64,000 bases of DNA from Camarhynchus parvulus (lineage: Eukaryota; Chordata; Aves; Passeriformes; Thraupidae): contig NC_044574.1 in the NCBI RefSeq assembly GCF_901933205.1, forward strand, positions 6,470,733 through 6,534,732, read 5' to 3'. Position numbers and translations under genes: made by a program. The notes below the pieces were generated by a model. It saw nothing but the letters and a program-made list of their open reading frames with translations. It made no database searches and was not told the DNA's origin. Positions 47,341 through 59,826 of the stretch are shown one piece after another (the stretch's first letter is position 1; the number at the start of each line of letters is the position of its first letter).

Positions 47341-49010
47341 AAGAATTATTCCGCAGCAACAGTCTGCCCTGTTTTTCACAGGGGTAACAAGGGAGCCTGC
47401 ACTCGTGGGTTACTGCTACCAGCCTTGGGCTGCCTTCTGCTGGCGCCCCAAAACCCCTCAGTTCCCCTTACCTCAGCCTCGGGGGAATCGGGGCCAGGGG
47501 TCTCTGCAGAGTAGGCAGACAGGGTGGGAGGGAGGGATGGAGAGTTCACAGTCAGAGCTGTGGCACAGCTGAGAATAAACTGCATTTGTCAGGATTGTAG
47601 GAAAATTTTGAGGTGGAAGAGACTTCAGGAGATTCTTTGTAATTTTTAAAAGTATATCTGTTATTTAGGCACCTGGCTTTTCAAACTGTCTAAACCCCTT
47701 AGACATTAAGTTGTACTGAGAATCAATGGGATGCAAGCTGTGAGATGCTTGAATTCATAGCAGTGAAAAGGACGTTGGTTCCTTACCCTCCTTCTCCTCT
47801 TCCTCCCATGGTATGTCAACCTAGCAGCCATCAGCCCTGTATGGGGTGAGGAGAAGAAGCTTCTATTGACCTTGTGTAGGTCTGTGATGCAACACAAACG
47901 CTGCCTGATGACTAATTTCCTCTTGCTACTGTGGCCAGGCTGCCCCGGAGCAGACATTGGAAGGGTTTCCTCATGTGGAGAAAGCAGAGGTTGTCGAGAA
48001 AGTACTGGAGAAGATGTGCTGAGTGCTGGTTCAGCACCGTATCTGTGACAGCGGTGCTGCCCCCTCCATTGCCTCCCATGTCCCAAGTGTCACTGCAGTT
48101 TGATTTTCCCTTGCAGAAGAACTTTAGGTGAGTCAGTTGAACTCAGAAGTGCCTGACTTCCCAGTGTGGGTAGCAGCACCCCCCTGCCTTGTGGTGGTGC
48201 TGGCAAACTGCCCTGATATCCTCAGCTAGAGCCTGTGAATTATTGCTGCTAATGCTAGGGCATGCCTTAATGACTATTTTCTCAATCTTTCACCTTAGTT
48301 CCTCTAACTCTCAAAGTTGAGAGCCAGCAAAGGGATTTTCAGTTGACCGTGTTTCTCCCAGGCATCCCAGTGAGTGGCAGTAGCACCAGCCCCTCCAGCA
48401 GGGTCTATCCTTCAGTGGGAGCCCCTGTTTAAACATTTGGGGGCTCTTCTCACGAGAGGAGGACCTTGGCCCAAAATTGCAGTCTCAGCCATTAAATTCT
48501 GCTTCCTTAAAATCCCCTCGCTCTTCCAGCTTGACTCCATGAATCAAATCCATTTGGACAGCAAATAGATGAAGGCCATTAAAACCAAAGGCGTTTGCAG
48601 CCATTTACGCCATTTTTTCCCTCATTTTGCCCCTAAGGCATGTTTATCTTCTCAGTGCTGGTTATGTAGCTGCTCCCTTGGCGGTGGCTGCATTTCGGAG
48701 TGCTTCCAAGAAGAAACCTAAACCTGAGTGTCCCTAGTCACATAACCCCCTGTCAGACCTTCCCCTTCTCTCCTTTTAGTATCCCTGTGGTTATGGGTAT
48801 CACAGGATGGCCGGGGTGGCCCAGCTCGGGGCTGAGTCACGCTGGGCCTCGTCCCTCCGCGTGATGCACGGAGCGGTGCCCGCAGCCCATCCCTGCCTGT
48901 GCCCATTCCCAGAGGGGACAGCAGTGACAGCTGCCAGCCCCAGAGCGCAGACTGCGAGCACAAACCTGCTCCCACCCTGCTCACCTCTCGGGGTCTCTAG
49001 CTGGTCAGAG
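47341..49010. other. ATOH8 5' flank, nothing recognised
   Basis: Unique-looking DNA between the CpG island and the LTR. Only short overlapping open frames; no second promoter or exon was recognised. Confidence 0.45.
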
Positions 49011-49604
49011 TGACCCCGAGATACATTAGAAAGTCTCTTTTCCCAGTCTGGCAGTCGAAGAAGGAGTCAGAGCTCTTCAGTTCTCAGTCTTAAGGTTGTT
49101 TATTGTTTCTTATCTATAAAATTCTTTCTTCTGAGGTCCGCTCAGCAAGACAGTCAGAGGCACTCTGCCCGCCTCAGAGGTGGTGTTATCTTTTTACACT
49201 AAGAACTACGTGTACACTATTTATAATAACTTCCCAATACCTATCACCTATGTTAGACAGTGAGCTTCTACTCTAAACCAATCCGAAAGTGCCAACATCA
49301 GAGCAGAACATGGAAGCCGAGAAGAAGAAGGAGAAAGGCTGGACATGCCCAGATTCCTCCATCTTGCCCCCTGAACCCCCATTCTAAAAACCCCAAAAAA
49401 TCTATTTTTCACCCCATGATAAATTCACTATCCTTCTACTTAAATTTTCGTGGCTTGTAATTCTTCATATAAAGTTGGTAATTATTTTTCCCAAGGGCTA
49501 AATCAAAGGCACAGGGGTCTTGGGCTCTGTGCCAAGGTCTCTGAGCCCCCGGGCAGGGGCTCGAGCCCTCCAGGGCAGCCAAAGGAATTTCCTGGGCTCC
49601 AACA
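49011..49604 (-). mobile_element. Solo LTR of an endogenous retrovirus (passerine-type)
   Basis: Read on the minus strand, the element starts TGTTGGAGCCC and ends GGGGTCA, giving TG...CA ends over about 594 bp. It has a TATA box (TATAAATA, plus strand 49,218-49,225) and an AATAAA signal (49,099-49,104) spaced about 115 bp apart, as expected of U3-R-U5. There is no internal retroviral sequence on either side and no clear target duplication, so it is an old solo LTR. It lies 2.4 kb upstream of the ATOH8 start codon, same orientation as the gene. Family name not assigned. Confidence 0.75.
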
Positions 49605-50664
49605 CTCACCTTCCTTTGTTAAAGCAGGGCAAGCTGGGTGGGGATTCTCTGTCACCATCCTGTTGGGTTGATCCTGTTTGTCTACACAGAGATTGAAACT
49701 GGAACTTGCTTGGGACTAGACTGAAGGGACAGAGATTTAAGCTGCATTAAAGAGTTCGTGCAACCTTTTCTACTTAAGTTGTTTAGATGAAGGTTTACTC
49801 TTTCAATTAGGCAAAGGTGTGTTTCCTGAAGAGCAAACCCATCCCTTCAGTGCATGCCATGGTAGCCCCAGAGCCACTGGTGTGCCTTCCACATGCAGTG
49901 GGGATGGGCAGTGATGCCTGAGCTCACCACCTGGCCTCTGGAAAACAAAGCATGGTGCCTGTGCTGGCATTGGAATTTGGGCTGGGAGCAGTGTGTCCTG
50001 GCGCAATGCCACCAGAGAAACATGGCTTTTGGGAGCAAATGCAAACAAATCTGCAGGTGGTGCTGCCTGCTCTGTGCCATATGGATGCAGCAGCTCATCC
50101 TGCTGTGTTGTGCCTATGTGTGAAAATGATGGCATGAGGTGAAGAGCAGATGGAGGGAATCACCTGGCTGTGGGGGAGTAATGCAGAGTGACAGGACCAT
50201 GGCTATGACTGGTAGTGAAACTTTTGACCTCTCCTTTCTGCAGCCCACATTATGTCAGCTTTGTCTGCACTCAGATATGTATCATTTTAGCAGTCCTGCC
50301 ATGTCCTATGGATCCATTTTTACAGATATGGAGAAGGCAGGTGCTTGTAGGACATAGAGACACTCCAGGGAAGGTTTCCTCTCTGGCAGAGCCAAGCTGA
50401 TGGTGCCACTGTCCTATCCCATTGCCCTTTCTCCTTCTTGCTGTGCTCCCATTTCCTCCCTTGGCAGCTCTGAGGTTCTCCGTGCTTGGCTGAGCAAAGC
50501 TAGCCCAGCCCAGCCCTGTTTGATGTGCCTGGCATTTTTTGAGGCGGTGATGTGGCCATGGCTACACACTGGTGAGGTGAGAAAGGGGTTGCTCCTGTGC
50601 TTTGAGACCAACTGAGGAAATAATTTCAGCATAAGCACCAGCACCACTTGTCATGCAACTCTGC
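49605..50664. other. 5' flank, nothing recognised
   Basis: Unique-looking DNA; only short frames without domains. Confidence 0.4.
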
Positions 50665-50870
50665 TACCTTTGCCTTCAAGGGTAGATAAAGGACAAGAGG
50701 AAATGGCCTCAGATTGCACCAGGGTAGATTTATGTTGGATATTAAGAAAAATGTTGTGACCAAAAGGGTTGTCAGGCATTGGAAATAAGGAAATAAACCC
50801 TTTGCCAGTCCCCTGTGGAGAACATAAGAGTCCTGGGTAAAAATCACTGGAGAAGTGTTAACCTGTCCTC
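50665..50870 (+). mobile_element. CR1 LINE 3' fragment
   Basis: AGGACAAGAGGAAATGGCCT, then GGGTAGATTTATGTTGGATA, then TTAAGAAAAATGTTGTGACC. These are the end-of-ORF2 and early 3' UTR clauses of CR1 on the plus strand. It is truncated at both ends. Confidence 0.9.
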
Positions 50871-52395
50871 CCAGCATCCTGTGTCACTGAGCTACTCAGC
50901 CATGGATTAACTCCCCCCACAGAGGGTCAAGCTCTCCCCCTCCCTATAGCGCCATACCCTAAATCAGACTCTGCCTTCTGCCAGGGGGTGACACACCCTG
51001 TTGGGTGCCTCTCTGCCCTGATAAAAACTAATGTGGTTGTAAGAAATTACTGTGAAAGCCCAGGATATGTCTTCACACAATATATTTAAAGAAAAAAAGT
51101 AGGAAGGAAAAGGAAATGGAAATAAGCTGCTAGGTGGCAATAATTAGTTGTAGGTGCAGTTGGGATGCTGGAAAAGCTTGTCTTCAGAGCCCAGGAAAGA
51201 CATGCTGCAGGTGGGTGCCCGGGAGATGTCTCCAAAGCAGTGCCCAAGGGACAGGACATTTTCCCCTGGAAAGCATCCTGAACATTTCTGGAGGATGATT
51301 CAGCTGGTGACAGCTTTGTACTTCTGAAAACCAGAACACACTCAAAACCCTGTGAAAAACCAGAGCTCTGCACTTGTTAAAAAGGAACATCCACTGTCAT
51401 GTACAGTTTCCAACATCCTCCTTAGGCAAGAGGAATTATTTTAAAATGCTGTTGAAGAGCAAAACCAGAAGTCTGATTGCAAGGGACATGTTGAGGATAT
51501 CAATGTAAAAGTTGAATCATCAAAGTGAGGCTGAGATGCAGCCTTAATCCTTCTTCTTTTAATGTTTAAATATGTGTCGTGCAGTCTGACATTATCATTA
51601 ATAGTCTGACAGCATTTCAGCAGCCATCTTCCTCAGGAGGTTTCAGAGCTTCAGTATGTGTTTCAAAATGTACAAGATATAAGAAAGAAGAAAGGGAGAA
51701 ATTTCTTTTTGCAGTAAAAATTCCATCGGGAGCACATTCTTTTATTGTGAAGTATTTAAATAACAACCAAAAAAAGAGAAAGCATAAGCTTGGCAGGCTG
51801 AAAGTTTTGTCCACTCCATAATCTGAGGGTAAAAAAAAAAAAAAAAGAAAAGAAAAAAAAAGAAATAGAAAAAATGTCTCTGGTTTTATAGTTCTATGAA
51901 AAATACATCTTAAAAAGCAGCAATTTGAGAATATAGGGAGGCAAGGAGAGGAAAAGTGAGGAAAAGCTGCTGAAACACATGTCTATTATTAGTGAAGTGA
52001 AGTGAAATTTCTCCAGCATTATGAAAACCCTGTAGCATTTCTAAATACCCATAAAATGTACAGTGGGAGTTGTAAGAACCCGTAAAGTTGGTGGTCTCTC
52101 ATCAGTGGGGTTTTTTAAAGCTATTTGGAGACTTGGCAAATGTGCATGGGCAGGATTATGGGAGTCCTCTTGGATAATATGAAACTGAGGAAGGATAGTG
52201 AAATGAGATAGGAAATGAGAATTATTCACACACAATGTAAATTGGAATCATATCTGTCATTGACTTAAAATGTATTTCTTTTTAAATGCTTATTTTTTAC
52301 TTGACACAGTCAATATGCATTTAGAGGAAAAAAAGTGCTTATGACAGTCTGCCGCTTAATTTTATTCTCTTAGCTTAGAATGATGAGATTTAAAT
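50871..52395. other. 5' flank, nothing recognised apart from a poly(A) tract
   Basis: No gene or identifiable element. An A-rich tract with G interruptions lies at 51,829-51,862. Confidence 0.4.
51829..51862 (+). repeat. Poly(A) tract
   Basis: A16 followed by AAAAG-type interruptions. No associated retrosequence recognised upstream. Confidence 0.85.
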
Positions 52396-52769
52396 CTCCT
52401 CTCCTCTCTCCTCTCCTCTCCCTCTCCTCTCCTCTCCTCTCCTCTCCTCTCCTCTCCTCTCCTCTCCTCTCCTCTCCTCTCCTCCTCTCCCTCCTCTCCT
52501 CTCCTCTCCTCTCCTCTCCCTCTCCTCTCCTCTCCTCTCCTCTCCTCTCCTCTCCTCTCCTCTCCTCTCCTCTCCCTCCTCCCTCTCCTCTCCTCTCCTC
52601 TCCTCTCCTCTCCTCTCCTCTCCTCTCCTCTCCTCTCCCTCTCCTCTCCCTCTCCTCTCCTCTCTCCTCTCCTCTCCCTCTCCCTCTCCCTCTCCCTCTC
52701 CCTCTCCCTCTCCCTCTCCCTCTCCCTCTCCTCTCCCTCTCCCTCTCCTCTCCCTCTCCTCTCCTCTCC
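52396..52769 (+). repeat. Pure-pyrimidine satellite: (CTCCT)n with (CTCCCT)n blocks
   Basis: About 370 bp with only C and T on the plus strand. Most of it is the pentamer TCCTC; a hexamer block (CCCTCT) runs about 52,675-52,735. It is translated in several frames as Ser/Pro/Leu or Arg/Glu/Gly repeats, which are artefacts. Mirror-repeat polypyrimidine tracts of this length can form triplex DNA. The repeat count in an assembly is often unreliable. Confidence 0.98.
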
Positions 52770-53907
52770 ATGGCTCTCCTGTCTATCAGAACGAAGTGCA
52801 ATTATTCCCGGAGGCACAACAAATGAGCCTTGTGAGAAAACCAATGCAGTTGTGCCAAACATAATGATCAATACATAAAAGAATAGTGGAGTCTATACTG
52901 TTGGAATTGTAGAAATAAAAACTGGACACATTTCAAAAATAGATGTTACATTTTAAGCTGGGGATATGATGCAGGAGTTACTGCATGAATTTGTGTGGAA
53001 AGCTGGACTAAATAATCACACAGGATCCCTCTTGCCCTGCAATCACTGAATCCCCAGCAGGCATCTGACTTTCTGAAGCACCACCACACTCCTTGGTGGG
53101 AGACACTTGGTCCTTGGCAATCTTGCAAATCAGTTTGGATGCACTCTGCTGCAGGTGGACGGGCTCAATTTTATGAAGAAGCAATGTGGTTTAAAATGAA
53201 AAGAAGCTGAAGTTCTCAGCCTGGCTCTGGTGGAAGTGCTACCTTGCCCAAAGCAGTGTCTCAGTGCCTCCCCCAGCAGGGCAGGGCAGCAGAAGTGTCT
53301 GCAGTGACTGCCAGAGGCTGGGCCATGCTGTGCCAGCTTAGACAACGACCCTGGGGCCATGGAGGCCAAGGACAGCTCACCCCTGGCCTACAGCAAGAGC
53401 AGTGCTGGCTCCAGCATTGCTTGGGTGTGAGATGTATGGGAGGCTGAAGAGCTGGGTAAGGACCTGCAGAAACCTCAACTGCTTCTCCTTCTGTGAGCCA
53501 ATGCACTGATTTATGCACAGTTGCACTGGCAGCTGGCCTGGCTTCAGCTCCATCTGACCTCATACATCATTAAAACCAATAAAAATCCTCCCATTTGTTT
53601 GCTTAGGACCTGTCTGAGGCTGGGAGGTTGTTCCTGTGGTCAGGAGAGGGGTTGTGTGTGGAGATGGACGTGAGGTATAGTGCCAGCTCTGCCAAAATCC
53701 CCTAGTGGGCTGTTCCCTGTAGTGTTCCTCATCTCCTGGATCCTGGCAAGCAGCAGTAACGTGTCCTTCCTTGCCCAGCCCGCCTTCTCCCTGTGCTCCC
53801 TGGCCCCTACAGCACCAGCAAGATGCCCAGTATCAACATTTGCTCAAACTCAGTTACCCCATGTGCACACAGCATTCTTTAGGCTTTTATCTTCTGAAGT
53901 TTCAGGT

Positions 53908-54030
53908 CCCCTGAAAACAAACAAACAAATAAACAAATAAACAAACAAAGAACCCCCAAGAAACAAAAAACCAAACCAAACCAAAACAAAAAAACCCCCA
54001 CAAAAACAAACAAACAAAAAAACCAAACAG
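53908..54030 (+). repeat. (AAAC)n/(AAAT)n-derived A-rich repeat
   Basis: ACAAACAAACAAATAAACAA followed by degenerate AAAC tetramers with CCAAA variants. Only simple repeat; the minus-strand Phe/Leu/Val-rich open frame over it is an artefact. Confidence 0.9.
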
Positions 54031-54342
54031 AAAAGTGAAAATGATGAGGCCTGAAGATATTAAATTCTTTCACTTGATATTCTTGTGTTTTAGAAATAGG
54101 CCTTAAATGGGACATAGGTACAGGACAGACTCTCTTTTAGTTAAAACCTATAAATTTTGTGTGGAAGTTTACTTTTGTGGGTGAGGGCAATGCAAACATT
54201 TGTTTGCCAGATTTTTCAATGGTGGCTGTTGACTGTGGTCTGCAAGGTCCCAAGAACTCCCAGTGACTCTCAGTGGTTATGTAAAGAGTGTGCAATTAGA
54301 GGCATATTTATTCCAAATTATTTATTTATTTCTCCATATTTA

Positions 54343-54421
54343 TTTCACCATTAAAAGCTCTTTTACACCTGGAGCATCCTGGTCAGATTCTCCAGGTGTA
54401 AAAGAGCTTTTAATGGTGAAA
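54343..54421. repeat. Perfect inverted repeat, 32-bp arms, 15-nt loop
   Basis: Left arm 54,343-54,374 and right arm 54,390-54,421 are exact reverse complements, separated by a 15-nt spacer. The transcript of either strand would fold into a perfectly paired hairpin of about 79 nt. No target duplication or transposase is seen. It could be a foldback duplication, a small MITE-like element, or a hairpin-RNA source; a perfect stem is unusual for a conserved miRNA. Confidence 0.95.
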
Positions 54422-57400
54422 AGGGAAGAGAACTATCACTCACAGCTCCACTTACATGAGCTAATGTGCCCACATCTCCAGTGGGCTCTTCCCACCATGG
54501 TGGAGAAATTGAGGTTTTGGAAAGGCAGAGGATGCTTAGAGAGGCTGCTCTTCACGGAGGTCTTACCATCTGCAAAAGTTTATTATTTTCTTCTATAAAT
54601 AATTCATCAGAAAGGCTGAATTTATTACTTGAGTATACCAATTGTGTATTTTGCCACAAAATCTCATGTAGCACCTTGTCTCTGGTTAAGTTTGAACTTC
54701 ATATTGGGACACATTTCTTTAGTGGCATATTAGTGAATAAGGACATGGGGTCCAGGGTCATGCTGCTGTGACTTATCCTGAAATCATAAAATAGAAAGAT
54801 TCTAAGAAACTGGAAGAAATAAAAAATAAAAAAAAAGAAGAAGAAGCACATTGAGTGCAGAGTGTTGCTACCTGTGGTACATCATCCCAGCTTCTGGCAG
54901 TCAGCAGCTAGGGCATCTCCTGAGGTTGAATTTGGATTATGGTGTTTAACAGCCCTGCCGGAGCTAGCCACCATTACTGTTTTAAGCCCATTTGTACTAA
55001 TTTGTAATTTTTAGTGCCCATGACAGTCCCATAACTCATTTGTGAGAGTAATGTCCTTTTTTTTTCTGTTCTTAACTTGGTGTCTCATAATTTCATTAGT
55101 TAGTGTCTGTCTGTCCCTTGAAGTTTTGAGAAATGATGCACTTATTTTGGATAATAATTTGCAGTTATTTCCTGTTCACCTTCTCCATGGAAGTCGTGAC
55201 TTCACAGACCTCTCTCAGATCCCCTCTGCTGGTTTTTCTCCCAAGATGAAGGGTTTAGCCTATTCTGGCTCTTTTGTCTGGAAACTGTTCCTTGTCTCTG
55301 GTGTCTTGTTGCCCTCTCTTGCCTTTTGTAGTTCTGCTATATCCTCTGTGAGATTGGTGCATTGGAGCTATGTGCAAAAATTTGTGATATTGCTCTGAAG
55401 TATTTTCCCTGCTGGTTTTTAATTTTCTCTTTGCTTTTTTTAATTCCCATGGAGCACTAAGTTCTCCTTTTTAGAAAACCATCCAGGGTAGCTCTTACCA
55501 TGAAATTTTTCATATGTTCTCACATTTGTAAATCCAAGTGAATGGCATTACTCACATCCCCATTCCCTCAGTGACAGCCCCAAACAACTCAATTTGTGAA
55601 TCAAAATTTCATCCTACAGATATAACACTTGACTTTTTTCTCCATTACACCCTGCTTTTTGATGTCTCTAGTGTTCTTTTTAGAATGTTTATCAGTTTGC
55701 CTTACATGGAATCACACTTGTCTCTATTCATTCCTTCTCTGGAAACTGCTTTTTCATTTTGCGTCACATTTACTGCTTCTATTCTTTTGGCATAGGTTGA
55801 TTCAAACAGCTGGCTGGCTCTGCACCATGGATAACCATGCAGCAATTTCCTCTTTGGATTTCCACAGAGCTCTTGGGTGAATGCTGTCTGCAGATTGGTC
55901 TTATTCATTTTATCAGTTTGTTGGAAAGTCTTTCCTACTGATGTTTCAGTTTGAGGTATCTCTTCAGATGTGTTCTTGAGAAGGAAAGGCTGCAGTGTGG
56001 GATGCATCCTCAGTATTTATTTGTCTTTGCTATCATGAGATAATGTGTCTTGAGTGCTCATCTATCACATATTGATCATCTATCAGTCTGAACAGCTGTC
56101 TGGAAAACTACTTGCTGTGAGGCAGCTTTTGTTATGAGCTTTCAGAGCTGTAGAAAATTGCTTTTCAGAAGGTTTTCTAATACATTTATATTGACTTCTA
56201 ACACTGGCTTACCTGTGTGCATGTTTCTTCCATATTCCCTTGCTGAACTTCATTCCCATACTTTGCTTCTGATAGACTTTATTCTGTTTTTCATTCCACT
56301 GATATTTAGGTACTGTTCAAATAAAGTCTGTGAGTCCTGAAACCATTTGACTCCTAACTTTCCCTTTCAGCTTCCTTTCAGTACAACTCTTCAGTTTTGT
56401 GTTACTGCCTGTCAGCATCCTGAAAGTAGAGAAAAAGCTCAATTACTTAAAATATGAAAGATGTGACTGGTAACCAATACATCAGTTTAATGCAGGACTT
56501 GGGTTAGTACGAGTCAGTAAATGTCTTCCTACATTTAATATGATATAAAATACAACCCCTGCCAAAATTCAAGGCAGTTCTGCAATACAGTTTCTCCACC
56601 TTGGCCTCTTAACATGTTTCACAGCACATAAATGCATTCTCTGTGGGCATTATCAACTTTCTGACAGTTTGGTCTGCGAACTTCTCACTTCCATCCTGAT
56701 CAGGGCCCTGCTGAACACTGTACCAAAAGAATACAGGGAAAGAGAAATTAGGCTGAGAGTGTCAGAAAGGTGGCCAGGATTGGGCAGGGCTCAAAAGAAG
56801 TGAATGAAAACAAATGTGGTCAATGGATATGAATTTGAAGAATACAGTGGTCTGGATAAGCAAGATAATGGGCTGGAAATTTGGCCAAAATACATCTAGG
56901 AACTCTTTCAAGAAGAAAGTAAAAGTTTAGCCTGGGATTAAGTTGAAGATTAGTAAGAGCAATGGCACAGGGGAGGACCCAGGACAAGGACAGATGGAAT
57001 GGGAATGAAGCCAGGGGGATGTGAACCAGGGGTAGGAGAGGTAATGCTCAGGAGACACAATCACAACCCAGAAGGATGGTGAGGAGCAGAAAGCAATGAA
57101 AATAACTCCTTAAGCAGTGACTGGTTGAGGCAAACCTGCAACCAAACCTTCAAGAAAACAACCAGGTGCTTAGGCACTTTTTTTTTCCCCCTGGCTGCAG
57201 ACCTCAAAACTAAGGCAGAAGTCAGCACTGGTATGGGAAATATTTTGGGACACAGCCAGAGAGGACATGAGAGGCAGTGACACAGAGACTTCAGGTTCCA
57301 TGAATAACTCTGAAAACGGGCTGTGAGTAGTCCCTTGCTGTACTTGCCTATGTTTGTGAAACACGTTGATATTTATTCATGGTATCAATGGTGTCACCCA

Positions 57401-59402
57401 AAGCAAAAATAGCCACAGAGCTGACACATGTGAGTTTGAGCAATGGCTTAGCAGTGATACTTCTGGGCTTCTCTAAATGTAATGGGACCAACCTTTTCCT
57501 AGGTGTCCAGATGTTTTTTTGGAATGTGTTTGCTGCTGGTTGAGAGCTTGTTCAAAGGACAAACACCTTCCAGCAAAGATGTAGAAAGCAGTTTTCTAAA
57601 TAAAGTCTTGCACTTTTAGACATGATCCAAAACTGTCTTTCCATTGGTTTTCAAAGGCTTTTGGATTAAGCTTCATATGCAGATTTGCCAGTGCTCTCAG
57701 ATGAAAAACTGTGAAGGATATGAAGTGCCAGATGGCATTAAGCGATTTAATTGGGTTTGGAGGTAACACAGAAACCCTAAACTGAGTGGACCCAGAAAAT
57801 CTGGCTGCTGGATTGTGATTCCCCATCTGCACTGAACATCAAGGTGGCTCAAATAAAGGTCAGGGACCCACATTACCATTCTCTGTTCCACTGGTGGCTT
57901 ATAAAATATTTTAGGATGCACTGAGTGGGCTGTATAGAAACAGCCTGACTAGTTTAGCAGATGTCAGCACTAGAAGAATGTCTGCCATGATCTGGTGTCT
58001 TGTCCTTTGATAGCTGTTCAAAGAGCAGGCAGGAAATTGCACTGCTGAAAAATAAATTGGATATTAGCACACCAGAAAGAGCTGATAATGTTTCTCTTTG
58101 TGATTCTGGGGCTGAGCTGATCAGAAAGCCAACCTTGGCTGCCCTGAAACAGGAGCCTAGTGAAATATGTGCTGTGGATCTGACTCCAGTTTTTGTGTGG
58201 ACATTTTTATTCCTGTTCTTTCCACCCACCTTTGAGCAGAGCCAAACATGATGCACAGTCAAACAAGACATTGAGGCTCTTTAATTTTCACATTTACCCT
58301 AACTTAAAACCCTTTTCCTGCTCCTGATTGCTCCTAATGACATTCAGAGCCCCTGATACATTCCTGAGATAGTAATTTGCTTTCAAATCCACAGATGTAT
58401 CACGATAAATATCAAACCTGGTCACAATCAAGGTGGAAATTGGATGTGAGGAAAGCATAGAATCATTCTGAGGTTCTTACAGAACTTACCTGGAAGGAAG
58501 GATAATAAAGATTTCTCTAAAGGTCCAGATATGAGTGTTCCAACTGATAGTTAAAATAGGCAATGTGCACTGCACTGAGCTAGGCAAAAGATAATTTCCA
58601 GGGCTGCTTCAAAATATTTACCTCTCAAATGCTTTCTGTCAGAAAATGCCTTTGTGGATTAAGCAATATTTTTTCCTTGAAAAGTGTCTCTTTCTGGCAT
58701 GAAATTTCATATGTTTACTGAAGTTGTATATCTAAAAGCAGAAAGTTTATTTTTAGCTGTTTCTATTTATTTTAGCAAATGTCAGAATTTTTGTGAGAAA
58801 AGAAAACTGAATTTTTCAGACCAGCTATAGTCCATTCACTCTTCCAGATGAAGAAGACCCTGAATAATTGTAACTTTGAGGTGTCAAGCTCTGTGTGAAC
58901 ATTGGAAACTCTTAGCAGGGTCTTGACTGTCACAAGACTTCACTCCCTGTCATGGGAGAGACTGAAGGAAAACAAGACATGTACAAAGCCTCTAATAATA
59001 ATTTCTGACAAGCTCCTAAAACTTGTCAGAGTTGAAATAATGTGTACATGTTAAATGTGTGACTGCCTTTAGTGTGAAATATTTTCACCCATGAAGGCTC
59101 TTGGAGAGGTTGGTTGAGTGACTCCTGTTCTTGATGGTGGAAGTTTGATGGGTTTCCAAAATTTGCCTTGCTCTCATGTCACAAGCTCTAGGTGCCTGCT
59201 ACTGCTCAGCCAATTCTCAGTGCCAAATCCCATGAGGGCTGGATGAACCAGAAAATTAGTTTGGCAAGCTAGATACTGCAAGAATTTGAGAGTATCTTTC
59301 TCTTTGGAGATAAGGGTTTGTGCAAGGTACAAGGCATGTGGTATCTGGGGAAGGGGACACCCAGTTCTGCAGTGGGGAGGAGTGTTTTATACATCCTTAT
59401 AT
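54422..59402. other. 5' flank: AT-rich DNA with no recognised gene
   Basis: No gene recognised. The section 55.04-56.35 kb is strongly T-rich on the plus strand, which may mark an old retroelement read on the minus strand. A short plus-strand open frame near 58,003-58,195 has fairly protein-like composition but no domain I know. The remainder is unremarkable. Confidence 0.4.
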
Positions 59403-59826
59403 TGTCACCATCATATTTTCTGGAAAAATCCCTTCGCCAGGATTTCTTCTCCTGGGAAGTTGAGAAGCCTCAGAGAAAAATGTAAATAATAATTATCTGA
59501 TTCGCTTCTCCTGTGTTTGCTGCTTCGGAATGTGGTCTGGACATTGTTTACCAATAGATGCATGTTTGATTGGTTTCGTGTGAATTGTTTTTACTTAATG
59601 ACTAATCACCATCAGCTGTGTCAGACTCTGGGGAGTCAGTCACGAGTTTTCAGTATCATTCTTGTTAAGCCTTCTGTCTGTATCCTTTCTGTATTCTTTA
59701 GTATCGTTCTAGTATAGTATTCTTTAATATAATATTAATATAATAAAATAATAAATCAGCCTTCTGAGAACATGGAGTCAGATTCCTCATCTCTCACCTC
59801 GTCCTGGGGACCTCACAAACACCACA
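59403..59826 (+). mobile_element. Solo LTR, passerine-type family (copy 1)
   Basis: Starts TGTCACCATC and ends near CACCACA. Internal clauses AAAATCCCTTCGCCAGG, AGAAGCCTCAGAGAAAAATG, TCCTTTCTGTATTCTTTAGT, and an AT-rich stretch with AATAAA at 59,742 and 59,750 before CTTCTGAGAACATGGAGTCA. I recognise this wording from LTRs widespread in songbird genomes. No internal retroviral genes adjoin it. Confidence 0.75.

Noticed and set aside
52362..52871. Arg/Glu/Gly- and Ser/Pro/Leu-repeat open frames
   Set aside because: Translations of the polypyrimidine satellite only.
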